Made by a program: the position numbers and the translations under genes. The notes under the pieces are model-generated. The model was not told where the DNA came from, made no database searches, and was given only the letters and a program-made list of their open reading frames with translations. This document shows positions 56,639-64,000 of a stretch of 64,000 bases of DNA, one piece after another (position 1 is the first letter of the stretch; every line of letters begins with the position of its first letter). This DNA comes from Cohnella ginsengisoli. Its GTDB lineage: Bacteria > Bacillota > Bacilli > Paenibacillales > Paenibacillaceae. The stretch lies in contig NZ_JAPDHZ010000007.1 of NCBI RefSeq assembly GCF_029525555.1, forward strand, positions 1 through 64,000, read 5' to 3'.

Positions 56639-56920
56639 ATGGGTCGCAGCTTAAAGAAAGGCCCGTTCATCGACGGCTATCTGCTGAAGAAAGTCGAAGT
56701 GTTGAACGAGTCGAGCAAGAAAGTCGTCATCAAGACGTGGTCGCGTCGTTCGACGATTTTCCCGCAATTCGTAGGTCACACGTTCGCCGTCTACGATGGC
56801 CGCAAGCATGTGCCGGTATACGTATCGGAAGACATGGTCGGTCACAAGCTTGGTGAATTCGCGCCTACGCGCACGTACAAAGGCCATACCGCCGACGACA
56901 AGAAGACCGGCAAACGATAA
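56639..56920 (+). CDS. rpsS: 30S ribosomal protein uS19
   Basis: A 93-residue head protein: MGRSLKKGPFIDGYLLKKVE, then KTWSRRSTIFPQFVGHTFAVYDGRKHVPVYVSEDMVGHKLGEFAPTRTYKGH. The start follows AAGGGAGGATTTACCC. Length is normal. Confidence 0.97.
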   Translation: MGRSLKKGPFIDGYLLKKVEVLNESSKKVVIKTWSRRSTIFPQFVGHTFAVYDGRKHVPVYVSEDMVGHKLGEFAPTRTYKGHTADDKKTGKR

Positions 56921-56972
56921 ATCCTAAGCGCCGGCTTCGTCCGGCGAACGCAACACGGGAGGAGGTACATCG

Positions 56973-57311
56973 ATGGCACAAGAAGCCAAGGCCGTAGCGC
57001 GATACATTCGTATCCCGGCCCGCAAAGTCCGTCTGGTCGCAGATCTGATCCGCGGCAAGAAGGTAGGCGACGCAATCGCCATTCTGCGCCACACGCCGCG
57101 TTCGGCTTCCCCAATCCTGGAGAAGCTCCTGAACTCCGCAGTGGCTAACGCAGAGCACAACTATCAGCTCGACGTCAACAAGCTGGTTATCAGCGAAGCA
57201 TTCGTCAACGAAGGTCCGACCCTCAAACGGTTCCAACCCCGTTCGCAGGGCCGCGCGTTCAGCATCTTCAAGCGCTCCAGCCACATCACGCTGGTCGTAT
57301 CCGAGAAATAA
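56973..57311 (+). CDS. rplV: 50S ribosomal protein uL22
   Basis: A 112-residue exit-tunnel protein: EAKAVARYIRIPARKVRLVADLIRGKKVGDAIAIL and the beta-hairpin region FVNEGPTLKRFQPRSQGRAFSIFKRSSHITLVV, where macrolide-resistance changes occur (wild type here as far as visible). The start follows GGGAGGAGGTACATCG. Confidence 0.97.
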   Translation: MAQEAKAVARYIRIPARKVRLVADLIRGKKVGDAIAILRHTPRSASPILEKLLNSAVANAEHNYQLDVNKLVISEAFVNEGPTLKRFQPRSQGRAFSIFKRSSHITLVVSEK

Positions 57312-57324
57312 GGAGGGATAACGT

Positions 57325-57993
57325 GTGGGTCAGAAAGTAAATCCGGTCGGTCTTCGCATCGGCGTCATCCGCGATTGGGAATCCAAGTGGTACGCCGACA
57401 AGGACTTCGGCACGCTTCTTATGGAAGATGTCAAAATCCGCGAATTCCTCAAGGCCAAGCTTAAGGACGCATCGGTATCGCGCTTCGAGATCGAACGCGC
57501 TGCGAACCGCGTCAACGTAACGATTCATACTGCCAAGCCGGGCATGGTCATCGGCAAGGGCGGTTCCGAAGTAGAAGTGATCCGCGGTCAACTGACGAAG
57601 CTGACGAACGGCAAGAAGGTGCACATCAACATCTCCGAGATCAAGACGCCGGAAATGGATGCCATCCTCGTCGCCGAGAGCATCGCGCAACAACTCGAAC
57701 GCCGTATCTCGTTCCGCCGCGCCATGAAGCAATCGATGCAGCGCACGCTGCGCATGGGCGCGAAGGGTATCAAGACCCTCGTTAGCGGACGTCTGGGCGG
57801 CGCCGAAATCGCACGTACGGAAGGCTACAGCGAAGGAACGGTTCCGCTTCACACGCTGCGCGCCGACATCGACTACGGTACGGCTGAAGCGCACACGACC
57901 TACGGTCGCATCGGCGTCAAAGTCTGGATCTACCGCGGCGAAGTCCTTCCAGCCAAGAAGAAGAGAGTAGTAGCTGAGGAAGGAGGCAACTAA
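57325..57993 (+). CDS. rpsC: 30S ribosomal protein uS3
   Basis: A 222-residue protein of the mRNA entry helicase site. The KH domain with GKGGSEVEVIRGQL follows the N-terminal VGQKVNPVGLRIGVIRDWESKWYA. The C-terminal domain has GRLGGAEIARTEGYSEGTVPLHTLRADIDYG. GTG 57325 follows AAGGAGGGATAAC. Confidence 0.97.
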   Translation: MGQKVNPVGLRIGVIRDWESKWYADKDFGTLLMEDVKIREFLKAKLKDASVSRFEIERAANRVNVTIHTAKPGMVIGKGGSEVEVIRGQLTKLTNGKKVHINISEIKTPEMDAILVAESIAQQLERRISFRRAMKQSMQRTLRMGAKGIKTLVSGRLGGAEIARTEGYSEGTVPLHTLRADIDYGTAEAHTTYGRIGVKVWIYRGEVLPAKKKRVVAEEGGN

Positions 57994-57995
57994 GC

Positions 57996-58433
57996 ATGTT
58001 GGTCCCTAAACGCGTCAAACACCGCAAGCAGCACCGCGGGAAGATGAAGGGCCGTGCCAAGGGCGGCACGGAAGTGAGCTTCGGCGAATTCGGCTTGCAA
58101 GCATTGGAGCCTTCGTGGGTAACGAACCGCCAGATCGAATCTGCGCGTATCGCGATGACCCGTTATATCAAGCGTGGCGGTAAGGTGTGGATCAAGATCT
58201 TCCCGTCCAAGCCGATCACCCAAAAGCCTCTCGAGGTGCGGATGGGTAGCGGTAAAGGTAACGTCGAGAAGTGGGTTGCCGTCGTTAAGCCGGGCAAGAT
58301 CTTGTTCGAGCTCGCCGGCGTCCCTGAGGAAATCGCACGCGAAGCGATGCGTCTGGCCGCGCACAAGCTGCCGATCAAGACGAAGTTCGTGAAACGCGAA
58401 GAACTGGGTGGTGAAGCAAATGAAGGCCAGTGA
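57996..58433 (+). CDS. rplP: 50S ribosomal protein uL16
   Basis: A 145-residue protein near the A-site tRNA elbow: MLVPKRVKHRKQHRGKMKGRAKGG, then FGEFGLQALEPSWVTNRQIESARIAMTRYIKRGGKVWI. It starts 2 nt after rpsC and overlaps rpmC by 14 nt. Confidence 0.97.
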   Translation: MLVPKRVKHRKQHRGKMKGRAKGGTEVSFGEFGLQALEPSWVTNRQIESARIAMTRYIKRGGKVWIKIFPSKPITQKPLEVRMGSGKGNVEKWVAVVKPGKILFELAGVPEEIAREAMRLAAHKLPIKTKFVKREELGGEANEGQ

Positions 58434-58620
58434 ATTCCGTAACCTCACTTCGGTTGAAATCGAACAGAAGGTTTCCGGCTTCAAGGAAGAGCTGTTCAAC
58501 CTTCGTTTCCAACTGGCTACCGGCCAACTGGACAACCCGCACCGCATCAGCGAGCTGCGGAAAGAAATTGCCCGGGCCAAAACCATTTTGCGCGAGCGTG
58601 AACTGGGCATCATCAGCTAA
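58420..58620 (+). CDS. rpmC: 50S ribosomal protein uL29
   Basis: A 66-residue helical exit-site protein: MKASEFRNLTSVEIEQKVSGFKEELFNLRFQLATGQLDNPHRI. ATG 58420 lies inside the end of rplP with GGTGG upstream; GTG 58411 is an alternative adding three residues. Confidence 0.95.
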   Translation: MKASEFRNLTSVEIEQKVSGFKEELFNLRFQLATGQLDNPHRISELRKEIARAKTILRERELGIIS

Positions 58621-58663
58621 TTGCTGATTCGATTCCTAGACGCCTCCGGGAAGGAGTATTACC

Positions 58664-58927
58664 ATGAGCGAACGCAATAACCGTAAGGTTCAGATCGGCA
58701 AAGTCGTCAGCGACAAGATGGACAAAACGATCGTAGTGGCTGTAGAGACGCACAAGAAGCACAGCCTGTACCATAAGCGGATCAAGTACACGAAGAAGTT
58801 CAAGGCGCACGACGAGAACAACGAAGCTCAAATCGGCGACACCGTGAAGATCATGGAGACCCGCAAGCTGTCCAAGGACAAGAACTGGCGCCTGGTCGAG
58901 ATCACCGAGAAAGCCGTTATTCTGTAA
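58664..58927 (+). CDS. rpsQ: 30S ribosomal protein uS17
   Basis: An 87-residue OB-fold protein: RKVQIGKVVSDKMDKTIVVAVETHKKHSLYHKRIKYTKKFKAHDENNEAQIGDTVKIMETRKLSKDKNWRLVEI. The start follows GGGAAGGAGTATTACC. Length is normal. Confidence 0.97.
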   Translation: MSERNNRKVQIGKVVSDKMDKTIVVAVETHKKHSLYHKRIKYTKKFKAHDENNEAQIGDTVKIMETRKLSKDKNWRLVEITEKAVIL

Positions 58928-58963
58928 GAAACGCCACCTTAGCACCGAAAGGAGGACCTCACG

Positions 58964-59332
58964 ATGATTCAACCGTTTACGAGATTGCGCGTTGCCGACA
59001 ACTCGGGCGCGAAGGAACTGATGTGCATCCGCGTGCTTGGAGGCACGGGACGTCGCGTCGGTCACATCGGCGATCTGATCGTCGCATCCGTCAAACAAGC
59101 AACACCAGGCGGCGTTGTCAAGAAGGGCGATGTCGTTAAATGCGTAATCGTCCGCACGAAGCGTTCGGTACGCCGCAAGGACGGTTCCTACATCGCGTTC
59201 GACGAGAACGCAGCCGTCATCGTCAAGGAAGACAAGAGCCCGCGCGGTACCCGTATCTTCGGACCAGTCGCCCGCGAGCTTCGCGAACGTGATTTCATGA
59301 AAATCATTTCTCTGGCACCGGAAGTGCTCTAA
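58964..59332 (+). CDS. rplN: 50S ribosomal protein uL14
   Basis: A 122-residue intersubunit-bridge protein: MIQPFTRLRVADNSGAKELMCIRVLGGTGRRVGHIGDLIVASVKQATPGG, then RGTRIFGPVARELRERDFMKIISLAPEVL. The start follows AAAGGAGGACCTCACG. Confidence 0.97.
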   Translation: MIQPFTRLRVADNSGAKELMCIRVLGGTGRRVGHIGDLIVASVKQATPGGVVKKGDVVKCVIVRTKRSVRRKDGSYIAFDENAAVIVKEDKSPRGTRIFGPVARELRERDFMKIISLAPEVL

Positions 59333-59374
59333 TCCGGCCGATGTCCATGGAGAAACACTCAAGGAGGTGTACCC

Positions 59375-59729
59375 ATGCCCCGTTTGAAAAAAGTGCTGGA
59401 ATCGCACAACAATAAGCTTCACGTCAAAAAAAGACGACAACGTCATCGTCATCACCGGCAAGGACAAGGGCAAGAAGGGGCGCGTAATCGCCGCTTACCC
59501 GCGTCAAAACCGCGTTCTGATCGAAGGCGTCAACCTGGTGAAGAAGCACACGCGTCCTTCCCAGACGAACCCGCAAGGCGGCATCATCGAGCAGGAAGCG
59601 CCGATTCACGTATCCAACGTCATGCACGTGGATCCGAAGAGCGGCAAGCCTACGCGTATCGGCTACAAGGTGCTGGACAACGGCACGAAAGTCCGCGTCG
59701 CGAAGAAGTCCGGCCAAGAAATCGACTAA
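59375..59729 (+). CDS. rplX: 50S ribosomal protein uL24 (frame interrupted by +1 A)
   Basis: A KOW-domain assembly initiator of the large subunit. The frame is broken at A7 59426-59432; six A restore NNKLHVKKDDNVIVITGKDKGKKGRVIAAYPRQNRV and 117 residues. The N-terminal MPRLKKVLESHNNKL extension is normal for Paenibacillaceae, and the start has AAGGAGGTGTACCC. The C-terminal part PIHVSNVMHVDPKSGKPTRIGYKV is intact. Confidence 0.95.
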
Positions 59730-59764
59730 TACGATCCCCGAAAGAAAGGAGGTCACTGTGACAC

Positions 59765-60307
59765 ATGGCAGCAAGAATGAAAGAACGTTACAACGCTGAA
59801 ATCGCGCCTGCACTCGTGCAGAAGTTCAGCTACAAATCGGTCATGCAAGTGCCGAAGATCGAGAAGGTCGTCATCAACATGGGCGTCGGCGAAGCGGTCT
59901 CGAACTCCAAGGTTCTGGACGCAGCGGTCGAAGATCTTCAAAAGATCGCCGGCCAAAAGCCGGTCATCACCCGTGCGAAGAAGTCCATCGCAGGCTTCCG
60001 CCTTCGTGAAAACGCGCCGATCGGCGTAAAGGTCACGCTGCGCGGCGACCGCATGTATTACTTCCTCGACAAGCTGTTCAACATCTCGCTTCCTCGCGTA
60101 CGTGACTTCCGCGGCATCTCGAGCAAATCGTTCGACGGTCGCGGCAACTACACGCTCGGCTTGAAGGAGCAACTGATCTTCCCCGAGATCGAATACGACA
60201 AGATCGATAAGGTCCGCGGGATGGACATCGTCATCGTCACGACGGCGAATACGGACGAAGAAGCGCGCGAACTGCTGACCCAACTGGGCGCACCGTTCGT
60301 GAAGTAA
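59765..60307 (+). CDS. rplE: 50S ribosomal protein uL5
   Basis: A 180-residue protein contacting 5S rRNA and P-site tRNA: MAARMKERYNAEIAPALVQKFSYKSVMQVPKIEKVVINMGVGEAVSN, FRLRENAPIGVKVTLRGDRMYYFLDKL and GMDIVIVTTANTDEEARELLTQLGAPF. The start follows AAGGAGGTCACTGTGACAC. Length is normal. Confidence 0.97.
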   Translation: MAARMKERYNAEIAPALVQKFSYKSVMQVPKIEKVVINMGVGEAVSNSKVLDAAVEDLQKIAGQKPVITRAKKSIAGFRLRENAPIGVKVTLRGDRMYYFLDKLFNISLPRVRDFRGISSKSFDGRGNYTLGLKEQLIFPEIEYDKIDKVRGMDIVIVTTANTDEEARELLTQLGAPFVK

Positions 60308-60362
60308 CTCCGCCGAGCCTGGCTATCAAGCCAAGGTACCCTACGGGAGGTGTGAAAGCAAA

Positions 60363-60549
60363 GTGGCAAAAACGTCGATGAAAATCAAGCAGCAACGTCC
60401 GCCGAAGTTCCAAGTTCGGGCTTACACGCGGTGCGAGCGCTGCGGACGTCCGCACTCCGTGCTGCAAAAGTTTAAAATTTGCCGGATTTGTTTCCGCGAG
60501 TTGGCATACAAAGGCCAGATTCCTGGCGTTAAAAAAAGCGAGCTGGTAA
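60363..60549 (+). CDS. rpsN: 30S ribosomal protein uS14, zinc type (stop shifted by +1 A)
   Basis: The short, zinc-binding S14 (Z type), with CERCGRPHSVLQKFKICRIC providing four Cys. The normal end is GQIPGVKKASW and stop. Here the A7 run 60531-60537 shifts the last codons, so the frame as written runs 15 residues further, to 60593, and enters rpsH. With six A the gene ends at TAA 60547-60549 with 61 residues, exactly the family length. GTG 60363 follows GGGAGGTGTGAAAGCAAA. Confidence 0.94.
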
Positions 60550-60579
60550 TCAGCCTAGTTCGGGAAGGAGGTTTACCCC

Positions 60580-60978
60580 ATGGTTATGTCTGATCCCATT
60601 GCAGATATGCTGACGCGCATTCGCAACGCGAATCTCGTCCGCCACGAATCGGTGGAGCTGCCTGCGTCTACGGTCAAGAAGCAAATTGCTGAGATCTTGA
60701 AGCGCGAAGGCTTTATCCGCGACGCCGAATACGTCGAAGACAACAAGCAAGGTTTGATCCGCATCTTCTTGAAGTACGGACCGAACAACGAGCGCGTCAT
60801 CACGGGCCTGAAGCGCATCAGCAAGCCCGGCCTGCGCGTCTACACGAAGTCGAACGAAGTACCGCGCGTACTCGGCGGCCTCGGCATCGCGATCATCTCG
60901 ACGTCCAAAGGCATCATCACCGACAAGGAAGCCCGTCAAGGGAAAGCCGGCGGCGAAGTCCTTTGCTACGTCTGGTAA
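60580..60978 (+). CDS. rpsH: 30S ribosomal protein uS8
   Basis: A 132-residue central-domain binder: MVMSDPIADMLTRIRNANLVRHESVELPASTVKKQIAEILKREGFI, ending GLGIAIISTSKGIITDKEARQGKAGGEVLCYVW. The start follows AAGGAGGTTTACCCC. S8 is the classical spc-operon repressor in E. coli; control in this group is not clear from sequence. Confidence 0.97.
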   Translation: MVMSDPIADMLTRIRNANLVRHESVELPASTVKKQIAEILKREGFIRDAEYVEDNKQGLIRIFLKYGPNNERVITGLKRISKPGLRVYTKSNEVPRVLGGLGIAIISTSKGIITDKEARQGKAGGEVLCYVW

Positions 60979-61007
60979 TTTAAAGCGACAAGTTAGGAGG
61001 TGTACCA

Positions 61008-61550
61008 ATGTCCCGTATCGGACGCAAACCCATCCAGGTGCCAAACGGCGTGAACGTGAACCTGGACAACAACGTCATCACGGTAAAGGGCCCCAAGGGC
61101 ACGCTGAGCCGCGAACTGCATAAAGACATGAAGCTGGTCGTCGAAGAAGGCGTCATCAACGTCGAACGTCCTTCCGACAACAAAGAACACCGCGCCCTGC
61201 ACGGCACGACGCGCTCCGTCGTCGCCAACATGGTAAGCGGCGTTACCGAAGGCTTCGCCAAGAACCTTGAGCTTGTCGGCGTCGGTTACCGTGCCAGCAA
61301 GCAAGGCGAGAAGCTCGTCCTGAACGTCGGCTACTCGCACCCGGTCGAATTCCTGGCAGCAGGCGGCATCGAGTTCGACGTACCGGCTCAGAACCGTATC
61401 ACGGTTCGCGGCATCGACAAGGAAGCGGTCGGCGCGATCGCAGCGAAGATCCGCGAAGTTCGTCCGCCGGAGCCATACAAGGGCAAAGGCATCAAGTACG
61501 AAGGCGAACGCATCATCCGCAAGGAAGGCAAAGCCGGCAAGAAGAAGTAA
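61008..61550 (+). CDS. rplF: 50S ribosomal protein uL6
   Basis: A 180-residue protein near the sarcin-ricin loop: MSRIGRKPIQVPNGVNVNLDNNVITVKGPKGTLSRELH, then the second repeat domain and GIDKEAVGAIAAKIREVRPPEPYKGKGIKYEGERIIRKEGKAGKK. The start follows AGGAGGTGTACCA. Confidence 0.97.
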   Translation: MSRIGRKPIQVPNGVNVNLDNNVITVKGPKGTLSRELHKDMKLVVEEGVINVERPSDNKEHRALHGTTRSVVANMVSGVTEGFAKNLELVGVGYRASKQGEKLVLNVGYSHPVEFLAAGGIEFDVPAQNRITVRGIDKEAVGAIAAKIREVRPPEPYKGKGIKYEGERIIRKEGKAGKKK

Positions 61551-61657
61551 TGAAAGGCGGCATCGGGCCGCTTCAGGATATGGCACTCGGCCGGCACACG
61601 GCGATCCGTTGCCTGAAACCGGTCGGATAGCGAAGCGAGAAGGGAGTGAACCCCGGA

Positions 61658-62023
61658 ATGATTACCAAAGGCGACAAGAACAAAGCCCGTCTGAAGCGTC
61701 ACCTGCGCGTGCGCAAGAAGATCAGCGGCACGAACGAACGTCCGCGCCTCTCCGTGTTCCGTTCTTCCAAGCATATCTATGCGCAGCTGATCGACGACGT
61801 CAAGGGCGTGACCCTGGCATCGGCATCCACGCTGGATAAGGAAATCGGCGAGATCGGCAACGGCGGCAGCGTCGAAGCGGCTGCTAAGGTCGGTCAACTG
61901 GTAGCAGAGCGCGCTAAGGCGAAGGGATACGAGAGCATCGTATTCGACCGCGGCGGTTACCTGTACCACGGACGCATTCAAGCACTGGCGGACGCGGCTC
62001 GCGAAGCCGGTCTTCAGTTCTAA
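61658..62023 (+). CDS. rplR: 50S ribosomal protein uL18
   Basis: A 121-residue 5S rRNA-binding protein: MITKGDKNKARLKRHLRVRKKISGTNERPRLSVFRSSKHIYAQLIDD, ending YESIVFDRGGYLYHGRIQALADAAREAGLQF. I chose ATG 61658 after AAGGGAG; the in-frame GTG 61646 overlaps that site. Confidence 0.96.
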   Translation: MITKGDKNKARLKRHLRVRKKISGTNERPRLSVFRSSKHIYAQLIDDVKGVTLASASTLDKEIGEIGNGGSVEAAAKVGQLVAERAKAKGYESIVFDRGGYLYHGRIQALADAAREAGLQF

Positions 62024-62050
62024 TATTACGCAAACAAGGAGGTTAACGAC

Positions 62051-62548
62051 TTGCGTGTAGATCCTAATACCCTGGAACTTACCGAAAAAATGGTCCAGAT
62101 CAACCGCGTTTCCAAAGTCGTCAAGGGCGGCCGTCGCTTTAGCTTCAGCGCACTTGTCGTCGTAGGCGACGGCAAAGGTTGGGTTGGCGCGGGCATCGGC
62201 AAAGCCAGCGAAGTACCGGACGCAATCCGCAAAGGCGTCGATGACGCTAAGAAGAACTTGATTTTCATTCCGCTTGTCGGCAAGACGATTCCGCACGCCG
62301 TTACCGGTCACTTCGGCGCCGGCAAAGTGCTGCTGAAGCCGGCATCCGAAGGTACGGGCGTCATCGCGGGCGGTCCTGTCCGCGCTGTACTCGAACTGGC
62401 CGGCGTCGGCGATATTTTGACGAAATCGCTGGGTTCCTCCAACTCGATGAACATGATCAACGCGACGTTGGAAGGTCTGTCCCGCCTGAAGCGCGCCGAA
62501 GACGTAGCCAAGCTCCGCGGCAAAACCGTGGAAGAGCTGTTGGGTTAA
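62051..62548 (+). CDS. rpsE: 30S ribosomal protein uS5
   Basis: A 165-residue protein of the mRNA entry and decoding region: MVQINRVSKVVKGGRRFSFSALVVVGDGKGWVGAGIGKASEVPDAIRKG, then a C-terminal domain ending GKTVEELLG. TTG 62051 follows AAGGAGGTTAACGAC. The A6 run in codons near 62084 is in frame. Confidence 0.96.
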   Translation: MRVDPNTLELTEKMVQINRVSKVVKGGRRFSFSALVVVGDGKGWVGAGIGKASEVPDAIRKGVDDAKKNLIFIPLVGKTIPHAVTGHFGAGKVLLKPASEGTGVIAGGPVRAVLELAGVGDILTKSLGSSNSMNMINATLEGLSRLKRAEDVAKLRGKTVEELLG

Positions 62549-62560
62549 GGAGGGGTTAAA

Positions 62561-62740
62561 ATGGCGAAATTGCAGATCACCCTCAAGCGCAGCTTGATCG
62601 GCCGTCCTGAGAACCAACGCCAAACCGTCAAATCGCTGGGCCTCGGCAAAGTGAACTCGACGGTCGTCAAAGAAGACAACGCGGCGATCCGCGGCATGGT
62701 TAACACCGTTAGCCATCTGATCACCGTCGAAGAAGTATAA
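62561..62740 (+). CDS. rpmD: 50S ribosomal protein uL30
   Basis: A 59-residue protein: MAKLQITLKRSLIGRPENQRQTVKSLGLGKVNSTVVKEDNAAIRGMVNTVSHLITVEEV. The ATG follows AAGGAGGGGTTAAA, 12 nt after rpsE. Confidence 0.96.
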   Translation: MAKLQITLKRSLIGRPENQRQTVKSLGLGKVNSTVVKEDNAAIRGMVNTVSHLITVEEV

Positions 62741-62790
62741 GGCTATATAGCCAATCGCAACGAAAATCAATCAAGGAGGTGCGACGAACG

Positions 62791-63235
62791 ATGAAATTGC
62801 ATGAACTTTCTCCTGCAACTGGATCCAAGTTCAGCCGCAAACGCGTCGGTCGCGGCATCGGCAGCGGCATGGGCAAGACGTCCACGCGCGGCCACAAAGG
62901 CCAGAACGCTCGTTCCGGCGGCGGCGTACGCCCCGGCTTCGAAGGCGGTCAAAACCCGTTGTACCGCAGACTTCCGAAGCGCGGCTTCAACAACGACCGT
63001 TTTGCTACGGAATACGCGATTGTTAACCTGGATCAACTGAGCGGATTCGCAGCCGGCACGGAAGTAACGCCGGAACTGCTGCTCTCCGAAGGGATCGTAA
63101 AAAAACCCTAAGGACGGCATCAAGATTCTGGGCAACGGCGAGCTGACTGCAGCGATCTCCGTTAAAGCCCACAAGTTCTCCAAATCCGCTGCTGAAAAAA
63201 TCCAGGCCGCCGGCGGTAACTCCGAGGTGATCTAA
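62791..63235 (+). CDS. rplO: 50S ribosomal protein uL15 (frame interrupted by +1 A)
   Basis: A late-assembly protein of the large subunit: MKLHELSPATGSKFSRKRVGRGIGSGMGKTSTRGHKGQNARSGGGVRPGFEGGQNPLYRRLPKRGF. The frame is broken at A7 63099-63105; six A restore SEGIVKNPKDGIKILGNGELTAAISVKAHKFSKSAAEKIQAAGG and 147 residues. A second A6 run in the gene (SAAEKIQ) is correct. The stop overlaps the secY start (TAATG). GGAGGTGCGACGAACG precedes ATG 62791. Confidence 0.95.
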
Positions 63236-64000
63236 TGTTCGCTACCGTGAGCAACATCTGGAAGGTCGAGGACCTTCGCAAGAGGATCCTATTCACGCTT
63301 TTCATACTGCTCGTCTATCGCGTCGGTTCCTTTATTCCGGTGCCGAACATCGACAAGAGCGTGCTCGAACAGGCCAATCAGCAAAGCAATGAGCTGTTCG
63401 GCCTGCTCAATACGTTCTCGGGCGGCGCGCTGTTCCATTTCTCGATCTTCGCGCTCGGGATCATGCCGTACATTACGGCATCGATCATCGTGCAGCTCCT
63501 CTCCATGGACGTTATTCCGAAGCTCGCGGAGTGGGCGAAGGAAGGCGAGATCGGCAAGCGCAAGTCGGCGCAGTTGACCCGTTACCTTACGATTGTCCTC
63601 GGTTTGATCCAAGCTTTCGCGACTTCGATCGGCTTCAACCGAATCTACAGCGCGAAGATGGTCATCGATCCGTCGCCGGCGACCTATATCCTGATCGCCA
63701 TCGTGCTTACGGCCGGTACGGCTTTCCTGATGTGGCTCGGCGAGCAGATCAACGAGAAGGGCATCGGCAACGGCATCTCGATTCTGATGTTCGCGGCGAT
63801 CGTCTCCCGAATTCCGACGTATATCCAAGAGATCTATCAGGACCAATTCGTGAACGGCGACCAGATCTTCTGGGCCGTCCTGAAGATGCTCATCATTCTG
63901 ATCGTGATCCTGCTGATCATCGTCGGCGTAATCTTCGTCCAGCAGGGCGTACGCAAGATTCCGGTCCAATACGCCAAGCGCGTAGTCGGACAGAAGATGT
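63235..64000 (+). CDS. secY: Preprotein translocase subunit SecY (partial, cut by window end)
   Basis: The pore subunit of the Sec channel. The first 255 codons are open to the window edge. MFATVSNIWKVEDLRKRILFTLFILLVYRVGSFIPVPNID is TM1, FSGGALFHFSIFALGIMPYITASIIVQLLSMDVIPKLAEWAKEGEIGKRK is the plug/TM2 region, and LTRYLTIVLGLIQAFATSIGFN TM3; WLGEQINEKGIGNGISILMFAAIVS follows. It is coupled to rplO by TAATG. Partner secE is at 29071. Confidence 0.96.
   Translation, partial: MFATVSNIWKVEDLRKRILFTLFILLVYRVGSFIPVPNIDKSVLEQANQQSNELFGLLNTFSGGALFHFSIFALGIMPYITASIIVQLLSMDVIPKLAEWAKEGEIGKRKSAQLTRYLTIVLGLIQAFATSIGFNRIYSAKMVIDPSPATYILIAIVLTAGTAFLMWLGEQINEKGIGNGISILMFAAIVSRIPTYIQEIYQDQFVNGDQIFWAVLKMLIILIVILLIIVGVIFVQQGVRKIPVQYAKRVVGQKM

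Overview
The window reads as a chromosomal core segment from a high-GC member of the Paenibacillaceae (Cohnella- or Paenibacillus-like). The evidence is gene order and protein type: ctsR-mcsA-mcsB-clpC, radA-disA-pssA, a PIN/TRAM protein, ispD-ispF-gltX-cysE-cysS-mrnC-rlmB-yacP-sigH, then rpmG-secE-nusG, the L11/L1/L10/L7-L12 genes, rpoB-rpoC, the str operon and the S10/spc operon up to secY. Promoters are SigA-like, ribosome binding sites are strong GGAGG types, and regulation is Firmicute-style (CtsR box, T-box, L10 leader, Fur boxes). The genus is inferred from gene order and style, not proved.

Layout. 1-4.2 kb is accessory: a VOC protein, a divergent ArsR regulator/MFS transporter pair, and an Eis-like acetyltransferase. 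4.2-8.9 kb is the CtsR-controlled protein quality-control operon. 9.0-14.2 kb is a LuxR-type two-component system followed by an ABC exporter with one ATPase and two permeases, the gene set of the B. subtilis linearmycin-resistance locus lnrJKLMN. 14.3-28.5 kb is the DNA repair / c-di-AMP / phospholipid / isoprenoid / aminoacyl-tRNA / RNA-processing / sigma-H block. It includes a Cys-specifier T-box ahead of cysE-cysS and an antisense-oriented, cysteine-rich MazG-like protein. 28.7-40.9 kb is secE-nusG, ribosomal stalk genes and RNA polymerase. 41-46.6 kb is an accessory block placed between rpoC and rplGB (small membrane protein, ABC-2 exporter pair, Fur-controlled siderophore uptake genes without an ATPase). 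46.7-51.6 kb is the str operon (rplGB-rpsL-rpsG-fusA-tuf). A chemoreceptor gene sits at 51.7-53.5 kb, between tuf and rpsJ. 53.6-64.0 kb is the S10/spc ribosomal protein operon, cut by the window end inside secY. I saw no rRNA, tRNA, CRISPR array, insertion sequence or prophage.

The most striking observation concerns sequence integrity. Seventeen genes, most of them essential (including rpoB, rpoC, sigH, gltX, radA, disA, rplK, rpsJ, rplB, rplX, rpsN and rplO), are broken by exactly one extra base. In every case the extra base lies in an A, G or C homopolymer of 5-8 nt, and removing it restores a full-length family member. All seventeen go in the same direction (+1). I read this as systematic homopolymer insertion error in the source assembly. 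Coordinates of these genes are given as the full intended span.

How the parts work together: the housekeeping blocks supply transcription, translation, secretion, proteostasis and cysteine/isoprenoid supply, each with its own recognisable control element. The accessory cassettes (drug/antimicrobial export, iron uptake, chemotaxis) have their own promoters and are inserted between housekeeping transcription units rather than inside them.
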